Shown here: positions 1-8,785 of the stretch, piece after piece
How the letters are laid out: each line of letters starts with the position of its first letter
How positions within the stretch are numbered: the first letter of the stretch is position 1
Source of the DNA: Deltaproteobacteria bacterium
Lineage (GTDB): Bacteria > Desulfobacterota > Syntrophia > Syntrophales > UBA2192
Reading direction: 5' to 3'
DNA: 36,592 bases
NCBI GenBank assembly: GCA_012728915.1
Contig: JAAYEC010000038.1
Span: 1-36,592, forward strand
Made by a program: the position numbers and the translations under genes
Notes under the pieces: model-generated
Seen by the model: only the letters and a program-made list of their open reading frames with translations
The model's database searches: none
Told to the model about the DNA's origin: nothing

Positions 1-1072
1 TCGGGTCCAGCGTCAGCTTGCAGAGGTGGTAGAAGGAGTAGACCTCGTCGTAGGCCGCCAGGTTCTCTTCGGAACCGGCCAGGACGAGCACCGTGGTCCG
101 CTCGATCCGGGTGTCGGCGTGGGGGACGGAGAAACGGCCCCGGTCCCAGATCCCCACGACGTTGATCCCGAAGCTCTCGCGCAGCCGGCTCTCGGCGAGC
201 GTCTTGCCCACCAGGGGGGTGCCCATGGCGGCGAACTCGGCGATAATGAGATGGTCGAAACGGCTGATGATGTTGGCCCGGCAGTCGCCGCCCACGGTCC
301 ACGCCGCCAGGGACCGCCCCAGGATCTCGTAGAGCAGCAGCACCTTCGTGCTGCCCGCCATCCGCAGGATGTCCTCGGAGTAGGGCGAGTCGGCGGTGGT
401 GAGGATGGGGACGCTCTCGCTGAGCTCGCGGACCGTGAAGGCGATGTTCGTGTTGATTTCGTCGCGGTTCGTGGCGGCCACGAGCGCCGCCTGGTCGACG
501 CGCAGCCTGCGGTAGGTCTCCGGATCGTCGGCGTCCCCGACGGCCACCTTGACGCCCATGTCGTAGAGATCCAGGGCACGCTTGAAGTCGCTCTCGATGA
601 GGACGTAGTCGATCCGGCGGGCCTCGAGCTTCTGGATGAGGGCCATGGTCACCGGGTCGTACCCGGTGAGGATCACATGGCCGCGGGTCCCCTGCGGAAG
701 CTCGCGCGGCGCGCGCTTGCGGGACTCGGCCTCGACCCAGGGGGCGTAGAAGAACTTGATGAACATGAAGGGCAGCAGGGAGAGCAGGAAGATCATGCCC
801 GAGAGCAGCACCACGATGGAAAAGGCCTTGCCCAGGTCGGACTGGAAGGTGATGTCGCCGAACCCCAGGGTCGACATGACGGTGAGGGTCCAGTACACGC
901 CCGTGATCCACGAGTGGTCCCGGCCCTCGGCTTCCATGATGAAGTGGAACAGGACGCTGTAGACGGCCACCAGCACCGACAGGGTGAGGAGGTACTTGTA
1001 CAGCTGGCGCACGTTGCGCTTCGTGCTCTCCTTCTGAAAAAAGTAGCTGATGACGGCCGGGTTGTACTTCAT
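1..1072 (-). CDS. Potassium channel with RCK/TrkA-N domain (3' end beyond window)
   Basis: Ion channel of the two-helix type, with a cytoplasmic regulator-of-K-conductance domain that gates on ligand binding. 357 residues are visible and the C-terminus lies beyond the window edge. A membrane helix at about residues 27-45 and another at about 80-105 flank the pore loop, whose selectivity filter TLGFGD (residues 68-73) is a variant of the family TVGYGD. From about residue 123 a Rossmann-type RCK domain begins (RGHVILTGYDPVT, then IDYVLIES with a conserved acidic end), followed by a second RCK_C-like half. The glycine motif is GYDPVT rather than GxGxxG, so the nucleotide or ligand preference is uncertain. 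The start is the ATG at 1072, preceded by an AAGGAAAGG-type ribosome binding site. It lies on the same strand as the MscS and YihY genes upstream, suggesting an ion/osmotic homeostasis group. I see no clear promoter in the 103-bp gap before it. Confidence 0.88.
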   Translation of the reverse strand, partial: MKYNPAVISYFFQKESTKRNVRQLYKYLLTLSVLVAVYSVLFHFIMEAEGRDHSWITGVYWTLTVMSTLGFGDITFQSDLGKAFSIVVLLSGMIFLLSLLPFMFIKFFYAPWVEAESRKRAPRELPQGTRGHVILTGYDPVTMALIQKLEARRIDYVLIESDFKRALDLYDMGVKVAVGDADDPETYRRLRVDQAALVAATNRDEINTNIAFTVRELSESVPILTTADSPYSEDILRMAGSTKVLLLYEILGRSLAAWTVGGDCRANIISRFDHLIIAEFAAMGTPLVGKTLAESRLRESFGINVVGIWDRGRFSVPHADTRIERTTVLVLAGSEENLAAYDEVYSFYHLCKLTLDP

Positions 1073-1175
1073 GGCATCCCTTTCCTTCCCAAGCGGCCTT
1101 CCCTCACGGTCCCGCCCCCCGACGGGGTTCTCAATGGAAGAAACAGCGTCGATCCGTCATTGCGAGGAGGGCACC

Positions 1176-2930
1176 TCAGGCTTTCCGGCCGGCGCCCTTC
1201 TCCTTCATCGCCGACCCCTCGGGCGGGTAGTCCAGCGTGCCTTCCAGCTGAGAGATCCTTGCCTGCCGGTGATCCGGGAAGGGCAGATTGTCCTCCTCTC
1301 TCCATTGCCGGACGGCATCGGCGGCCTTGCGTCCCTTCTCCGCATCGAGCCCCCCGTCCTTCGCCATGTACAGGGTCTGGGAGGGGAAGGCGAAACCGCT
1401 TCCCGCCGCCTCGACGAGGTCCATGATCCGCAGCAGCAGGTCCTCCTGAACGGCCAGGAAGGCTTCCTGCGCGGTCTCCAGGACATAAGCGAAGATCTCC
1501 AGGTCGAGCGACGACGGCCCGAAGGCGACGAAGCGGATGCGGGCCGTCCGGGAGTCGACCCCGGGGTGGCGGTACAGGAGCTCGCGAATGCCGGCGAGGA
1601 TGAAGCGGAGCTGGTCCGCCGTGGTCTCGTACCGCAGGTTCAGCGTGTGCCGGAAGAGGAACCGGTCGCGCAGGGTGAAGTTCTCGATGCTCACCGCCGA
1701 GAGCTGTCCGTTGGGAATGGAGACGACCGTTCGGGTCAGCGTGCGGATTTGCGTGGAACGCAGGCCGATGTGCTCGACCGTGCCGGCCATGTCACCGGCC
1801 TTGCAGTAGTCGCCCAGCCGGATGGGCTTGTCCCAGACGAGGAAGACCCCGCCGAAGAAGTTCTCGATCGTCTTCTGGGCGGCGAAGGCAACGGCGATGC
1901 CGCCCACGCCGAGGCCGGCCACGACGGCCGTGAGATTGATCCCGGCAAAGTAGTAGAAGATGACCACGAGCCCGATGACGACGGCCAGGGTCTTGAGAAG
2001 CGTCGCCGCAAGGCGCACGGCTGCGTTGGCGGTCTCCGGGCGGCGCCTCTCGATGACCTCCAGCACGGCGTCGATCAGGTGGATGGAAAGCCACATCAGC
2101 CCTGTGACGGCCATCGTGGAGGCCGCGAAGACCCAGAACATCTGCCCGAGTAGCGAGAAAACGCCCCGGGAGTAGATGTAGATGACGGCCGCCGCAACGA
2201 TCAGCCGCATGGGGTTCTTCGCCCGCGCCGCCTTTGCCAGGACTGTTTCGCCGAAACGCTCGCGAAGCGCCCTGTGCGTCAGGGCCATCAGCAGCGCCGT
2301 GACCAGCCAGCCGATGACGAACGCCAGGGGCAGCATCAGGGCGGCGAAGACCCACCGGTAAAGCGGGAGACCCGCCAGGCGGGTCTCCGTCAGGGCCGCC
2401 GGAAGCTGTCGCTCGATCCAAGGGACATCGATCTCCTCGTAGATGCGAGGCACGAACTTCAGGGTCTCCGAGGCGAAGAGCCAGACGGGGGGGTTGTTAT
2501 CCTTCTGGACGCGATCGAGCCGGATCCTGTATTCCCCCTTGTTCGTCCGGACGACGCCGATTTCCTCGCGGTTGGGCGGCAGGTCGTCCTGGAGATTTCC
2601 CTCGGGCCTGGCGCTCAGCTTCGCCGTCACGGCCGAGATGCCCTCGGTGAGAATGTATTCCAGTTCGATGGCGAGCTCCCGGGCCCGCTTCCCCGTCTGC
2701 CTCGTGTCGAGGTACTCGACGGCGCGCTCGTAATTCTGTCGCTGCATCGCCTTCAGGAAACCGACCACGGTTCCCTGCGGGGTGCTTCTCCCCAGGGGGT
2801 CGTCATAGGCGACCTCGGTCTGGCCGGTCCCCTTCAGCGCGGAGGCGGGGGACGGCCGCTCGGCGGCCGAGGCGACGCCGGCAAGGGCAAGGACAAGCCC
2901 TGCGGCGACAACGATGCGGAATGAGACCAT
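1176..2930 (-). CDS. MscS-family mechanosensitive channel with signal peptide and N-terminal periplasmic region
   Basis: Small-conductance mechanosensitive channel of the inner membrane, which releases osmolytes on hypo-osmotic shock. 584 residues from the ATG at 2930. That start is chosen because it opens a clean signal peptide (MVSFRIVVAAGLVLALAGVASA) behind a GGAAAGGG ribosome site; an ATG at 2984 would add 18 charged residues and overlap the upstream gene. After a roughly 180-residue periplasmic region come about four membrane helices. Next is the pore-lining helix with the glycine/alanine pattern typical of MscS (GLGVGGIAVAFAAQ, then NFFGG), the beta domain (IRLGDYCKAGDMAGTVEHIGLRST, VSIPNG) and the C-terminal alpha/beta domain. 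It is longer than E. coli MscS (286 residues) because of the N-terminal extension, as in larger YnaI/MSL-type members. The upstream YihY gene ends 37 bp before it, so the two may be co-transcribed. Confidence 0.9.
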   Translation of the reverse strand: MVSFRIVVAAGLVLALAGVASAAERPSPASALKGTGQTEVAYDDPLGRSTPQGTVVGFLKAMQRQNYERAVEYLDTRQTGKRARELAIELEYILTEGISAVTAKLSARPEGNLQDDLPPNREEIGVVRTNKGEYRIRLDRVQKDNNPPVWLFASETLKFVPRIYEEIDVPWIERQLPAALTETRLAGLPLYRWVFAALMLPLAFVIGWLVTALLMALTHRALRERFGETVLAKAARAKNPMRLIVAAAVIYIYSRGVFSLLGQMFWVFAASTMAVTGLMWLSIHLIDAVLEVIERRRPETANAAVRLAATLLKTLAVVIGLVVIFYYFAGINLTAVVAGLGVGGIAVAFAAQKTIENFFGGVFLVWDKPIRLGDYCKAGDMAGTVEHIGLRSTQIRTLTRTVVSIPNGQLSAVSIENFTLRDRFLFRHTLNLRYETTADQLRFILAGIRELLYRHPGVDSRTARIRFVAFGPSSLDLEIFAYVLETAQEAFLAVQEDLLLRIMDLVEAAGSGFAFPSQTLYMAKDGGLDAEKGRKAADAVRQWREEDNLPFPDHRQARISQLEGTLDYPPEGSAMKEKGAGRKA

Positions 2931-2967
2931 AGTCAGACCCTTTCCGGGGAGCCCAGGCCGGTTCTCC

Positions 2968-3831
2968 CTAACGGATTTTCTCATTGACGTGCTCGAGCTC
3001 CGCGATGACCTGGGCGCCGAGCAGGACGATGATCGCCACGGCCTCGACGCCGAGCAGGAATACCACCACTGAGGCGAAGGAGCCGTAGATGAGGTTCACG
3101 AAGGTAAACGTCTTGTAGTACCAGACGATCACGCGGCGCGTGATCTCCCAGAGGACCGTGGCGGCCAGGCCCCCGACGAGCGCGTGCCGGAAGGAGGTGT
3201 TTCCCACGGGCAGGATCAGGTACAGCACCGTGATCAGGAAGACCTCCGCAGACAGCCCCAGCACGTAGACGGCAAAGCTGAAAATGAACCCGAGCCCGAA
3301 CTTGTGCCCGAAGACCTCCAGCTTCGTGCTCTCCAGTTGCTCCAGTGCGCCCACGACGAACGACAGGGTCAGAACGCCCAGGGCGATGATCACGATGAAC
3401 AGGTAGGGAAGAATGCTCGAGACCAGGAAGTGCCGGCGCCTGGGCCTCACGCGGTGGAAGATCCCGGATATGGCGCTCTCGAGAACCGAGAAGGCGATGG
3501 AGCTAAAGAACACGAGGACCAGGATGCCCACGGTGCCGATCACGCCGCGGTAACGCAGGAACACCCGGACCTGCTCGGTGAGGGCCGCGGCATAGCCGGG
3601 CATGGCAAGCTCCAGGAAACGCTGCATCGTCTCGATGAGCAGCTCGGGGTCCATGAAGTGCGACAGCACGATCAGGATGAGGATCATGAGGGGGATGACG
3701 GACAGCAGGGTGTAGTAGGCGATCGACCCGGCCAGGATCAGGCCCTGGTTCTGCCGGAAGCGGCCGAGGACCCGCAGGAGGAAGCCGGAGATGCGGCCGA
3801 ATGCGGCCAGCGCCTTGTAAACCTTGACCAT
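2968..3831 (-). CDS. YihY/BrkB-family inner-membrane protein
   Basis: 287-residue polytopic membrane protein of the YihY/BrkB (UPF0761) family. The family was once misnamed ribonuclease BN; its function is still unclear, with proposed roles in envelope integrity or transport. The hallmark is the N-terminal stretch NQGLILAGSIAYYTLLSVIPL (about residues 28-48), followed by about five further hydrophobic helices and the C-terminal signature NLIYGSFASVVVFLLG with a conserved charged tail. The length is typical for the family. The start is the ATG at 3831; a purine-rich stretch precedes it but the ribosome site is not strong. It is the first gene of the minus-strand group YihY, MscS, K+ channel. 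The 366 bp upstream contain no intact gene. Confidence 0.88.
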   Translation of the reverse strand: MVKVYKALAAFGRISGFLLRVLGRFRQNQGLILAGSIAYYTLLSVIPLMILILIVLSHFMDPELLIETMQRFLELAMPGYAAALTEQVRVFLRYRGVIGTVGILVLVFFSSIAFSVLESAISGIFHRVRPRRRHFLVSSILPYLFIVIIALGVLTLSFVVGALEQLESTKLEVFGHKFGLGFIFSFAVYVLGLSAEVFLITVLYLILPVGNTSFRHALVGGLAATVLWEITRRVIVWYYKTFTFVNLIYGSFASVVVFLLGVEAVAIIVLLGAQVIAELEHVNEKIR

Positions 3832-4197
3832 CGCCAGATCCGTTTAAACAGGATGCGCCTCCGTGCGGACCCTTTGAGGCTCGTGTCCGGAGGCAGACCG
3901 AATCATAGGTGATCGGAACGGGTGTGTCAATGAAGACGAGGGGACAGGGTGCAGGGTCTAAGGTACAGGAAAAGAAAAGAAATCCGAGTACGCGGGACAT
4001 CGGGGTGACGATCGGCTTGAGATCGTCCGCCGCAAAGACATCCACGCGGGCGCCCCGGAAGGAACTCATGGCGATCCGTCTGCCGTCCGGCGAAAACCGG
4101 GCTCCCGACGGCGCCTCTCACTTCTCCGACGTCATCGCCGCACCCGGCGAGGACGCCGTTCTCATCGCGGTAGGCGCCGCTTCCGGCTTTCCCCGGT
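3832..4197. other. Gene-free stretch with repeat and beta-propeller relic
   Basis: 366 bp between the YihY gene and the end of tex. It holds no intact gene. A G-rich degenerate repeat (units like CAGGGT, around 3939-3972) lies near the YihY side, and a short protein relic (listed separately) lies nearer to tex. The short ORFs here on either strand look like chance ORFs. Confidence 0.6.
4001..4117 (-). pseudogene. Possible WD40/YncE-like beta-propeller relic
   Basis: In one minus-strand frame, about 38 codons read APSGARFSPDGRRIAMSSF followed by RGARVDVFAADDLKPIVTP. The FSPDGRRIA and VDVFAADDLK pattern is the typical blade motif of WD40/YncE-type beta-propellers. The frame is closed by a TGA (4118-4120) just upstream, no ribosome site precedes it, and after about residue 40 the reading becomes nonsense. 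I read it as a surviving fragment of a larger lost gene. It is short enough to be chance, so confidence is low. Confidence 0.35.
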
Positions 4198-6495
4198 CTA
4201 TTTCGGCTTGCCCTTCCCGAAGGCCCTTGCGAAGGGGTTGTTGAAGGGGGCGGGCTCGGGTTTCTTTTTCTCCTGCTTCTGCCTGTCCTGTCGAGACCGC
4301 TCCGGCCTGCGCTCCGGCCACGGGCCCCTGTCCTGCGCGGGGGGCGCCTTCCTGTCGCCCGTGACGCCCTTCTTCATCGAGAGAGCGATCCGCTTTCGCT
4401 CCAGGTCCACGTCGAGAACGGTCACCTCGACGCGCTGGGCCACCTTCACGACCTGGTTGGGGTCGGAGACGTAGCGATCGGCCAGCTGGCTGACGTGCAC
4501 GAGGCCGTCCTGGTGGACGCCCACGTCGACGAAGGCCCCGAAGGCCGTCACGTTGGTGACAACGCCGGGCAGCTTCATCCCGGGCCGCAGGTCCTCGGGC
4601 TTCTCGATGCCCTCGGCAAAGGTGACGGGCTCAAACGTTTCGCGCGGGTCGCGGCCGGGCCTGGCCAGTTCGGCCACGATGTCCTTCAGCGTGGGGATGC
4701 CCACCTTGTCGCTCACGTACTTCGCGATGTCGATGGCCTTGCGCTTCGCCTCGTCCTTCACGAGGTCCGTGACGGAGCATTCCAGGTCGCGCGCCATGGC
4801 CTCCACGACGGCGTAGCTTTCGGGGTGGACGGCGCTCGCATCGAGCGGGTTCTTTCCGCCGCGGATGCGCAGGAAGCCCGCCGCCTGCTCGAAGGCCTTG
4901 GGCCCGAGGCGCGGGACCTTGCGAAGGCCCTCGCGGGCCTCGAAGGGGCCGTGCTCGTTTCGGTACGCCACGATGTTGGCGGCCAGCTGGGGCCCGAGGC
5001 CCGAAACGTAGGTCAGCAGCTGGGGGCTTGCCGTGTTGACCTCGACGCCCACGGCGTTGACGCAGCTCGACACCACGTCGTCGAGGCTTCGCTTGAGGGC
5101 CCCCTGGTCGACGTCGTGCTGGTACTGCCCCACGCCGATCGCCTTGGGGTCGATCTTGACGAGCTCGGCCAGCGGGTCCACGAGCCTTCGGCCGATGGAG
5201 ACGGCGCCGCGCACGGTGACGTCGTGGTCGGGAAACTCGTCGCGGGCCACGTTCGAGGCGGAGTAGACCGAGGCGCCGCTCTCGTTGACCAGGATGACCG
5301 GGATGCCGGCAAGACCGAGGCCCCGGACGAAGGCCTCCGTCTCGCGTCCCGCCGTGCCGTTGCCCACGGCGACGGCCTCGATGGAAAACGTCCCGACGAG
5401 TTCGCGGATGGTCTCGGCGGCCCTGGCCTTCCCCTCCTCGGAGAAGTGGGGGAAAATCGTGTCGTTGTGCAGAAGCTTGCCCTGCCGGTCGAGGCAGACC
5501 ACCTTGCAGCCCGTGCGGAAGCCCGGGTCGATGGCCAGGACGTTCTTCTGCCCCAGCGGAGGCGCCAGCAGGAGCTGCCGCAGGTTGTCGGCGAAGACGC
5601 GGATGGCCGCCTCGTCGGCGCGCTTCTTCGTTTCGAGGCGGATCTCCGTCTCCATGGACCAGCAAAGAAGCCGCCTGTAGCCGTCGTGGACGGCCTCGCG
5701 GACCTGCCCCGATGCAGGCCCCTGCCCCGTGACGAACTGCTCCTCGAGGAGTTTCAGGGCCTCTTCCTCCGGAGGGGAGATGCCGAGGCTCAGGATCTTC
5801 TCGTTCTCCCCGCGGCGCATGGCGAGCACGCGATGGGAGGGAGCCGAGGCGACGGGCTCCTCCCAGGCGAAGTAGTCGCGGAACTTCGCTCCCTCGGCCT
5901 CCCTGTCGGCGATGACCTTCGACTTGAAGACGCCCTTCGCGGCGAAGAGGTCGCGGATCCTGGCGCGGGCCTCCTGGTTCTCGTTGACCCACTCGGCGAT
6001 GATGTCCCGGGCGCCGGCCAGGGCGTCATCCACGGTCTCCACGCCCTTCTCGGCGTCGACGAAGGCGGCCGCCTCGGCGGCGGGGTCCGTGGCGGCGTCC
6101 TGCGCGAAGAGAATCGCCGCCAGGGGCTCGAGGCCCTTTTCCTTCGCGACGGTGGCCCTCGTCCGGCGCTTGGGTCTGAAGGGCAGATAGACGTCCTCGA
6201 GGGCCGCCATCGTCTCGGCGGCGTTTACCTTCTCCTTCAACTCGTCCGTCAGGAGCTGTCTCTCCTCGAGGGATTTCAGGATGGCCTCGCGCCGCTTGTC
6301 CAGTTCGGCCAGTTGTTCCAGCCGATCGCGGATACCGGTGATGGCCACCTCGTCGAGCGAACCCGTGGCCTCCTTGCGGTAGCGGGCGATGAAGGGCACC
6401 GTGCCCCCCTCCTCGAGCAGGCCGGCGACAGCCCTCACCCGGCCGGGCGCCAGACTGAGTTCGGCTGCGATCCTGGCAATGTGTTTGTCCTGCAT
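4198..6495 (-). CDS. tex: Tex-like S1 RNA-binding transcription accessory protein
   Basis: 765-residue Tex/YhgF-family protein, a nucleic-acid-binding factor resembling eukaryotic Spt6, linked to transcription and toxin gene expression. Domains in order are: N-terminal helical Tex_N (GGTVPFIARYRKEATGSLDE, from about residue 30); the YqgF/RNase H-like fold starting near residue 321 (AIDPGFRTGCKVVCLDRQGK); helix-hairpin-helix motifs around residue 500 (LAANIVAYRNEHGPF, VPRLGPKAFEQAAGFLR); an S1 domain from about residue 637 (GVVTNVTAFGAFVDVGV, DGLVHVSQL); and a lysine/arginine-rich tail. The ATG at 6495 is preferred because it follows GAGGGGA and begins MQDKHIARIAAEL, the family N-terminus. The frame stays open to 6624, but that extension would run through the tRNA-Sec gene. 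Transcription from the strong selC promoter could in principle read into tex, but a hairpin separates them. Confidence 0.93.
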   Translation of the reverse strand: MQDKHIARIAAELSLAPGRVRAVAGLLEEGGTVPFIARYRKEATGSLDEVAITGIRDRLEQLAELDKRREAILKSLEERQLLTDELKEKVNAAETMAALEDVYLPFRPKRRTRATVAKEKGLEPLAAILFAQDAATDPAAEAAAFVDAEKGVETVDDALAGARDIIAEWVNENQEARARIRDLFAAKGVFKSKVIADREAEGAKFRDYFAWEEPVASAPSHRVLAMRRGENEKILSLGISPPEEEALKLLEEQFVTGQGPASGQVREAVHDGYRRLLCWSMETEIRLETKKRADEAAIRVFADNLRQLLLAPPLGQKNVLAIDPGFRTGCKVVCLDRQGKLLHNDTIFPHFSEEGKARAAETIRELVGTFSIEAVAVGNGTAGRETEAFVRGLGLAGIPVILVNESGASVYSASNVARDEFPDHDVTVRGAVSIGRRLVDPLAELVKIDPKAIGVGQYQHDVDQGALKRSLDDVVSSCVNAVGVEVNTASPQLLTYVSGLGPQLAANIVAYRNEHGPFEAREGLRKVPRLGPKAFEQAAGFLRIRGGKNPLDASAVHPESYAVVEAMARDLECSVTDLVKDEAKRKAIDIAKYVSDKVGIPTLKDIVAELARPGRDPRETFEPVTFAEGIEKPEDLRPGMKLPGVVTNVTAFGAFVDVGVHQDGLVHVSQLADRYVSDPNQVVKVAQRVEVTVLDVDLERKRIALSMKKGVTGDRKAPPAQDRGPWPERRPERSRQDRQKQEKKKPEPAPFNNPFARAFGKGKPK

Positions 6496-6529
6496 CGGTC
6501 CCCTCGGAAAAATTGACGGCGTCAACAGG

Positions 6530-6560
6530 AAGGCGCTCCGGCGGGAAACCGGAGCGCCTT
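6530..6560 (-). terminator. Hairpin between selC and tex
   Basis: A perfect 12-bp inverted repeat (AAGGCGCTCCGG and its complement) with a 7-nt loop, placed 10 bp past the 3' end of selC. Position and strength suggest it ends the tRNA transcript. The T run after the stem is short on this strand (TT, then CCTG), so it may act as a weak terminator or as an RNA processing/3'-end barrier. Confidence 0.55.
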
Positions 6561-6570
6561 TCGGATCAAT

Positions 6571-6668
6571 TGGCGGAAGTGCATGGGAATCGAACCCACC
6601 TGGGAGGGTATCAGCCCCCCACACTGGATTTGAAGTCCAGGAGGCCCACCAGTGACCTGCGCACTTCC
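6571..6668 (-). tRNA. selC: tRNA-Sec (anticodon UCA)
   Basis: 98 nt including an encoded CCA end. The acceptor stem has the 8 base pairs characteristic of selenocysteine tRNA (GGAAGTGC with GCACTTCC) and discriminator G. The anticodon stem-loop CTGGA-CTTCAAA-TCCAG carries TCA, which decodes UGA. There is a long variable arm (a GGGGGG side against CCCTCCC) and a TTCGATT T-loop. These features together are specific to selC and exclude tRNA-Ser. The transcript needs SelA for Ser-to-Sec conversion and SelB for delivery; neither gene is in this window. Its presence shows the organism can probably read UGA as selenocysteine, which bears directly on the OsmC gene at 18822-19283. Confidence 0.97.
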
Positions 6669-6677
6669 GAGAGAGGC

Positions 6678-6706
6678 AAGATACCGAAGGGGCTGAGGAA
6701 TGTCAA
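6678..6706 (-). promoter_or_regulatory. selC promoter, sigma70-type
   Basis: On the minus strand TTGACA (6701-6706) and TATCTT (6678-6683) are separated by exactly 17 nt. The -10 box ends 9 nt before the first base of the tRNA, so the predicted transcript starts only a few nucleotides upstream of, or at, the mature 5' end. It is the best-matching promoter seen in the window. Confidence 0.75.
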
Positions 6707-6781
6707 GATGAAGAAACCCGGCGAACCGGTGGCGCCGTCAAAAGGCACCGCCTCTTCCTGCAGCGGCCGGATGCCGGGGCG

Positions 6782-7290
6782 TCACCTCTGTCCCGACCGT
6801 TTCTTGAGCATGAAGTCGATGACCTCGCCGGACTCGACCTGTTCCGCCTTCCGAGGCGCAGCCTCCCGGCCCACCGTCCCTGCCGGGGCGGCTGCCGCAG
6901 GGGGCGCCGGCTTCTTGCGCGGGCTTTTTGCCGCAGCCTGCCGCGTCCTGGCTGCCGGCTGCGGTTTCTTTTTCTCCTCGCGGATCTCGGCTCCGCCGAC
7001 CGGGACCTGCCCGGCGGCGGGCAGTTCGAACGATAGACTCCTCGGTGCACCGGCAGCCGGCGCTTTCTCCGGCGGCATCAGCCTCAGGGCCTCCCTCACC
7101 GTGTCCTGCGGGACGAGTTGCTCCCCCAGGTAGAACGCCCGGGACAGGGCGGCTTCGCAGGCCCTGTTGACCAGGCCGGGAATCCCCTTCGAGTCGGTGA
7201 AGATCTCCTCGACCGCGTCGGACGTGAACAGCTCCCGATCGCACTGGGTGACCCGGAGGCGGTGCCTGATGTACTGCGCGGTCTCATTGG
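6782..7290 (-). pseudogene. C-terminal remnant of an ExeA/GspA-type AAA ATPase
   Basis: In one minus-strand frame the sequence reads ETAQYIRHRLRVTQCDRELF, then a stretch with KGIPGLVNRACEAALSRAF. This matches the C-terminal lid part of the ExeA/TniB-like AAA+ ATPase family (secretion pathway protein A and relatives), where YIxHRL and GIPRLINxLC are typical. It is followed by a lysine/proline/alanine-rich tail to the stop at 6782. The Walker A and B region is absent. Upstream, the frame runs into a palindromic repeat (7291-7313) and then a TGA, with no start codon. The 5' part of the gene has been lost, and the repeat sits exactly at the point where recognisable protein ends. Confidence 0.55.
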
Positions 7291-7313
7291 AAAAAGGGGA
7301 CTGTCCCCTTTTT
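7291..7313. repeat. REP-like palindrome, copy 1
   Basis: Near-perfect 23-nt palindrome AAAAAGGGGAC-T-GTCCCCTTTTT, lying at the truncated edge of the ExeA-like remnant. The same sequence recurs at 8786-8807 in the same orientation. Such GGGGAC/GTCCCC palindromes are dispersed in many deltaproteobacterial genomes. Confidence 0.75.
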
Positions 7314-7453
7314 CGCTCTGCAGGAAAGAATCGAACTGCTTCAGGACATACAGGCTTCGATCATTCAGGTGGAAGGCGGGCAAGGAGTCGAGCCTGGCGA
7401 CGCCAAGGCATCCGTGTTGAAACGGATCGGAAAACGAGAATAATCTGGTCTCC

Positions 7454-8704
7454 TTACCGATTGACCAGGGCTCCCGGCTCGGCCGTCAGGTCGAGGGAGC
7501 CGTCCAGCAGCTGCACGGTTACCTCGTCGCCGGGCCGGATAGCCGTGATGTCCTCGGGCAGCACGACGAGGCCGTTGGCGAGCACCATGGATTTCAGGAT
7601 CCCCGAGCCCTGCTCGCCCGTGAGGGCGGCAACGTACCGCCCTTCGCGCAGCTCGATGCGGGCCCGCAGGAAATACTTCAGCCCAGCATTTTTCTCATAG
7701 CCGTCGGCCATCTCGGCTCGCACGACCCTTCGGAAGAGGTTCCCGTATCCCCTCATCTTGAGGATCGCGGGGCGAATGAACTGCTCGAAGGAGACCATGG
7801 ACGAGACGGGGTTTCCCGGCAGGCCGTAAAGGGGCTTGCCCTCCAGCAGGCCGAAGGCCAGCGGACGGCCCGGCCGCATGGCCACCCGCCAGAACCGGAT
7901 GCCGCTGCCGATCTCGGCCATGATGTCCTTCACCAGATCGTAGTCCCCCACGGAGACCCCGCCGGAGGAGATGACGATGTCGGCCCTGGCGGCCGCCTTG
8001 AACTTCGCAAGAAGGTCCTCGCGGTTGTCGCGGGCGATGCCCACCTGCAGGGGCACCCCCCCGGCCTCCAGGACCAGGGCCGCCAGCGAGTAGCCGTTGC
8101 TGTTGACGATCTTGCCCGGGCCGGGGGCCTCGTCCACCTCTAGAAGTTCGTCGCCCGTGGAGACGATCGCCACGACTGGTCGCTGGTGCACGTAGACAAA
8201 GGAGCGGCCCAGGGCGGCGAGCATCCCGACCTCGGCGGCCCGGATGACGCTTCCCCTCGGAATGACGAGCTCGCCCGTTTTCACATCCTCCCCCGCCTCG
8301 CGGATGTCGAGCCCGGGCTCCGCGGCGACGAAGATCTTCACCCGGCCGCCCTGCGCTTCCGTGTCCTCGACGCGCATCACGGCGTCGGCCCCGCCGGGCA
8401 GGGGCGCCCCCGTCATGATCCGGATGGCCTGTCCTTTCCGGACGGGCTGTGTCGCCACCTTGCCGGCGGGGACGTCCTCCAGGACGTCGAGGACGACGGG
8501 CCTGGCCCGGCTCGCGGAAGCCGTGTCGGCGGCGATGACGGCGTAGCCGTCCATGGCCGAGTTGGCCAGGGAAGGGATGGTGCGGCCCGAGACGATGTCC
8601 TCCCCGAGGACGCAGCCGAGGGCCGATGTGATGGGGACATTCTCGCAACCGAGGGGGCGGATCCCCTCGAGGATGGTTTTCAGGGCCTCTTCTACCTTGA
8701 TCAT
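7454..8704 (-). CDS. moeA: Molybdopterin molybdenumtransferase MoeA
   Basis: 416-residue cytoplasmic enzyme that inserts molybdate into adenylylated molybdopterin, the last common step of molybdenum cofactor synthesis. Family marks are the N-terminal [14 protein letters not shown] and [34 protein letters not shown]; the MoCF/MogA-like domain with IVSTGDEL and [41 protein letters not shown]; and the C-terminal MoeA_C barrel. The ATG at 8704 ([12 protein letters not shown]) is preceded by AAGGGA; the frame runs open further upstream but that part overlaps nadA and is noise. It is transcribed divergently from nadA, with a REP-like palindrome between them. Molybdenum or tungsten enzymes such as formate dehydrogenases often use selenocysteine, so moeA near selC is compatible with that metabolism, though none is encoded here. 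Confidence 0.95.
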   Translation of the reverse strand: MIKVEEALKTILEGIRPLGCENVPITSALGCVLGEDIVSGRTIPSLANSAMDGYAVIAADTASASRARPVVLDVLEDVPAGKVATQPVRKGQAIRIMTGAPLPGGADAVMRVEDTEAQGGRVKIFVAAEPGLDIREAGEDVKTGELVIPRGSVIRAAEVGMLAALGRSFVYVHQRPVVAIVSTGDELLEVDEAPGPGKIVNSNGYSLAALVLEAGGVPLQVGIARDNREDLLAKFKAAARADIVISSGGVSVGDYDLVKDIMAEIGSGIRFWRVAMRPGRPLAFGLLEGKPLYGLPGNPVSSMVSFEQFIRPAILKMRGYGNLFRRVVRAEMADGYEKNAGLKYFLRARIELREGRYVAALTGEQGSGILKSMVLANGLVVLPEDITAIRPGDEVTVQLLDGSLDLTAEPGALVNR

Positions 8705-8785
8705 TCCGAATCCCTTCGACTGCCGTTTTCGGCAGAGGGTAACCGAATCGCCGCCGGGAGTCAACCCCGCGGCGCCTGGGAAGGG

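Noticed and set aside
4118-4120. Second selenocysteine codon at the TGA before the propeller fragment
   Set aside because: The sequence upstream of the TGA has no propeller similarity, there is no ribosome site, and no catalytic Cys or Sec is expected in such a fold.
4495-6516. 673-codon ORF antisense to tex
   Set aside because: Shadow ORF; tex is conserved along its whole length.
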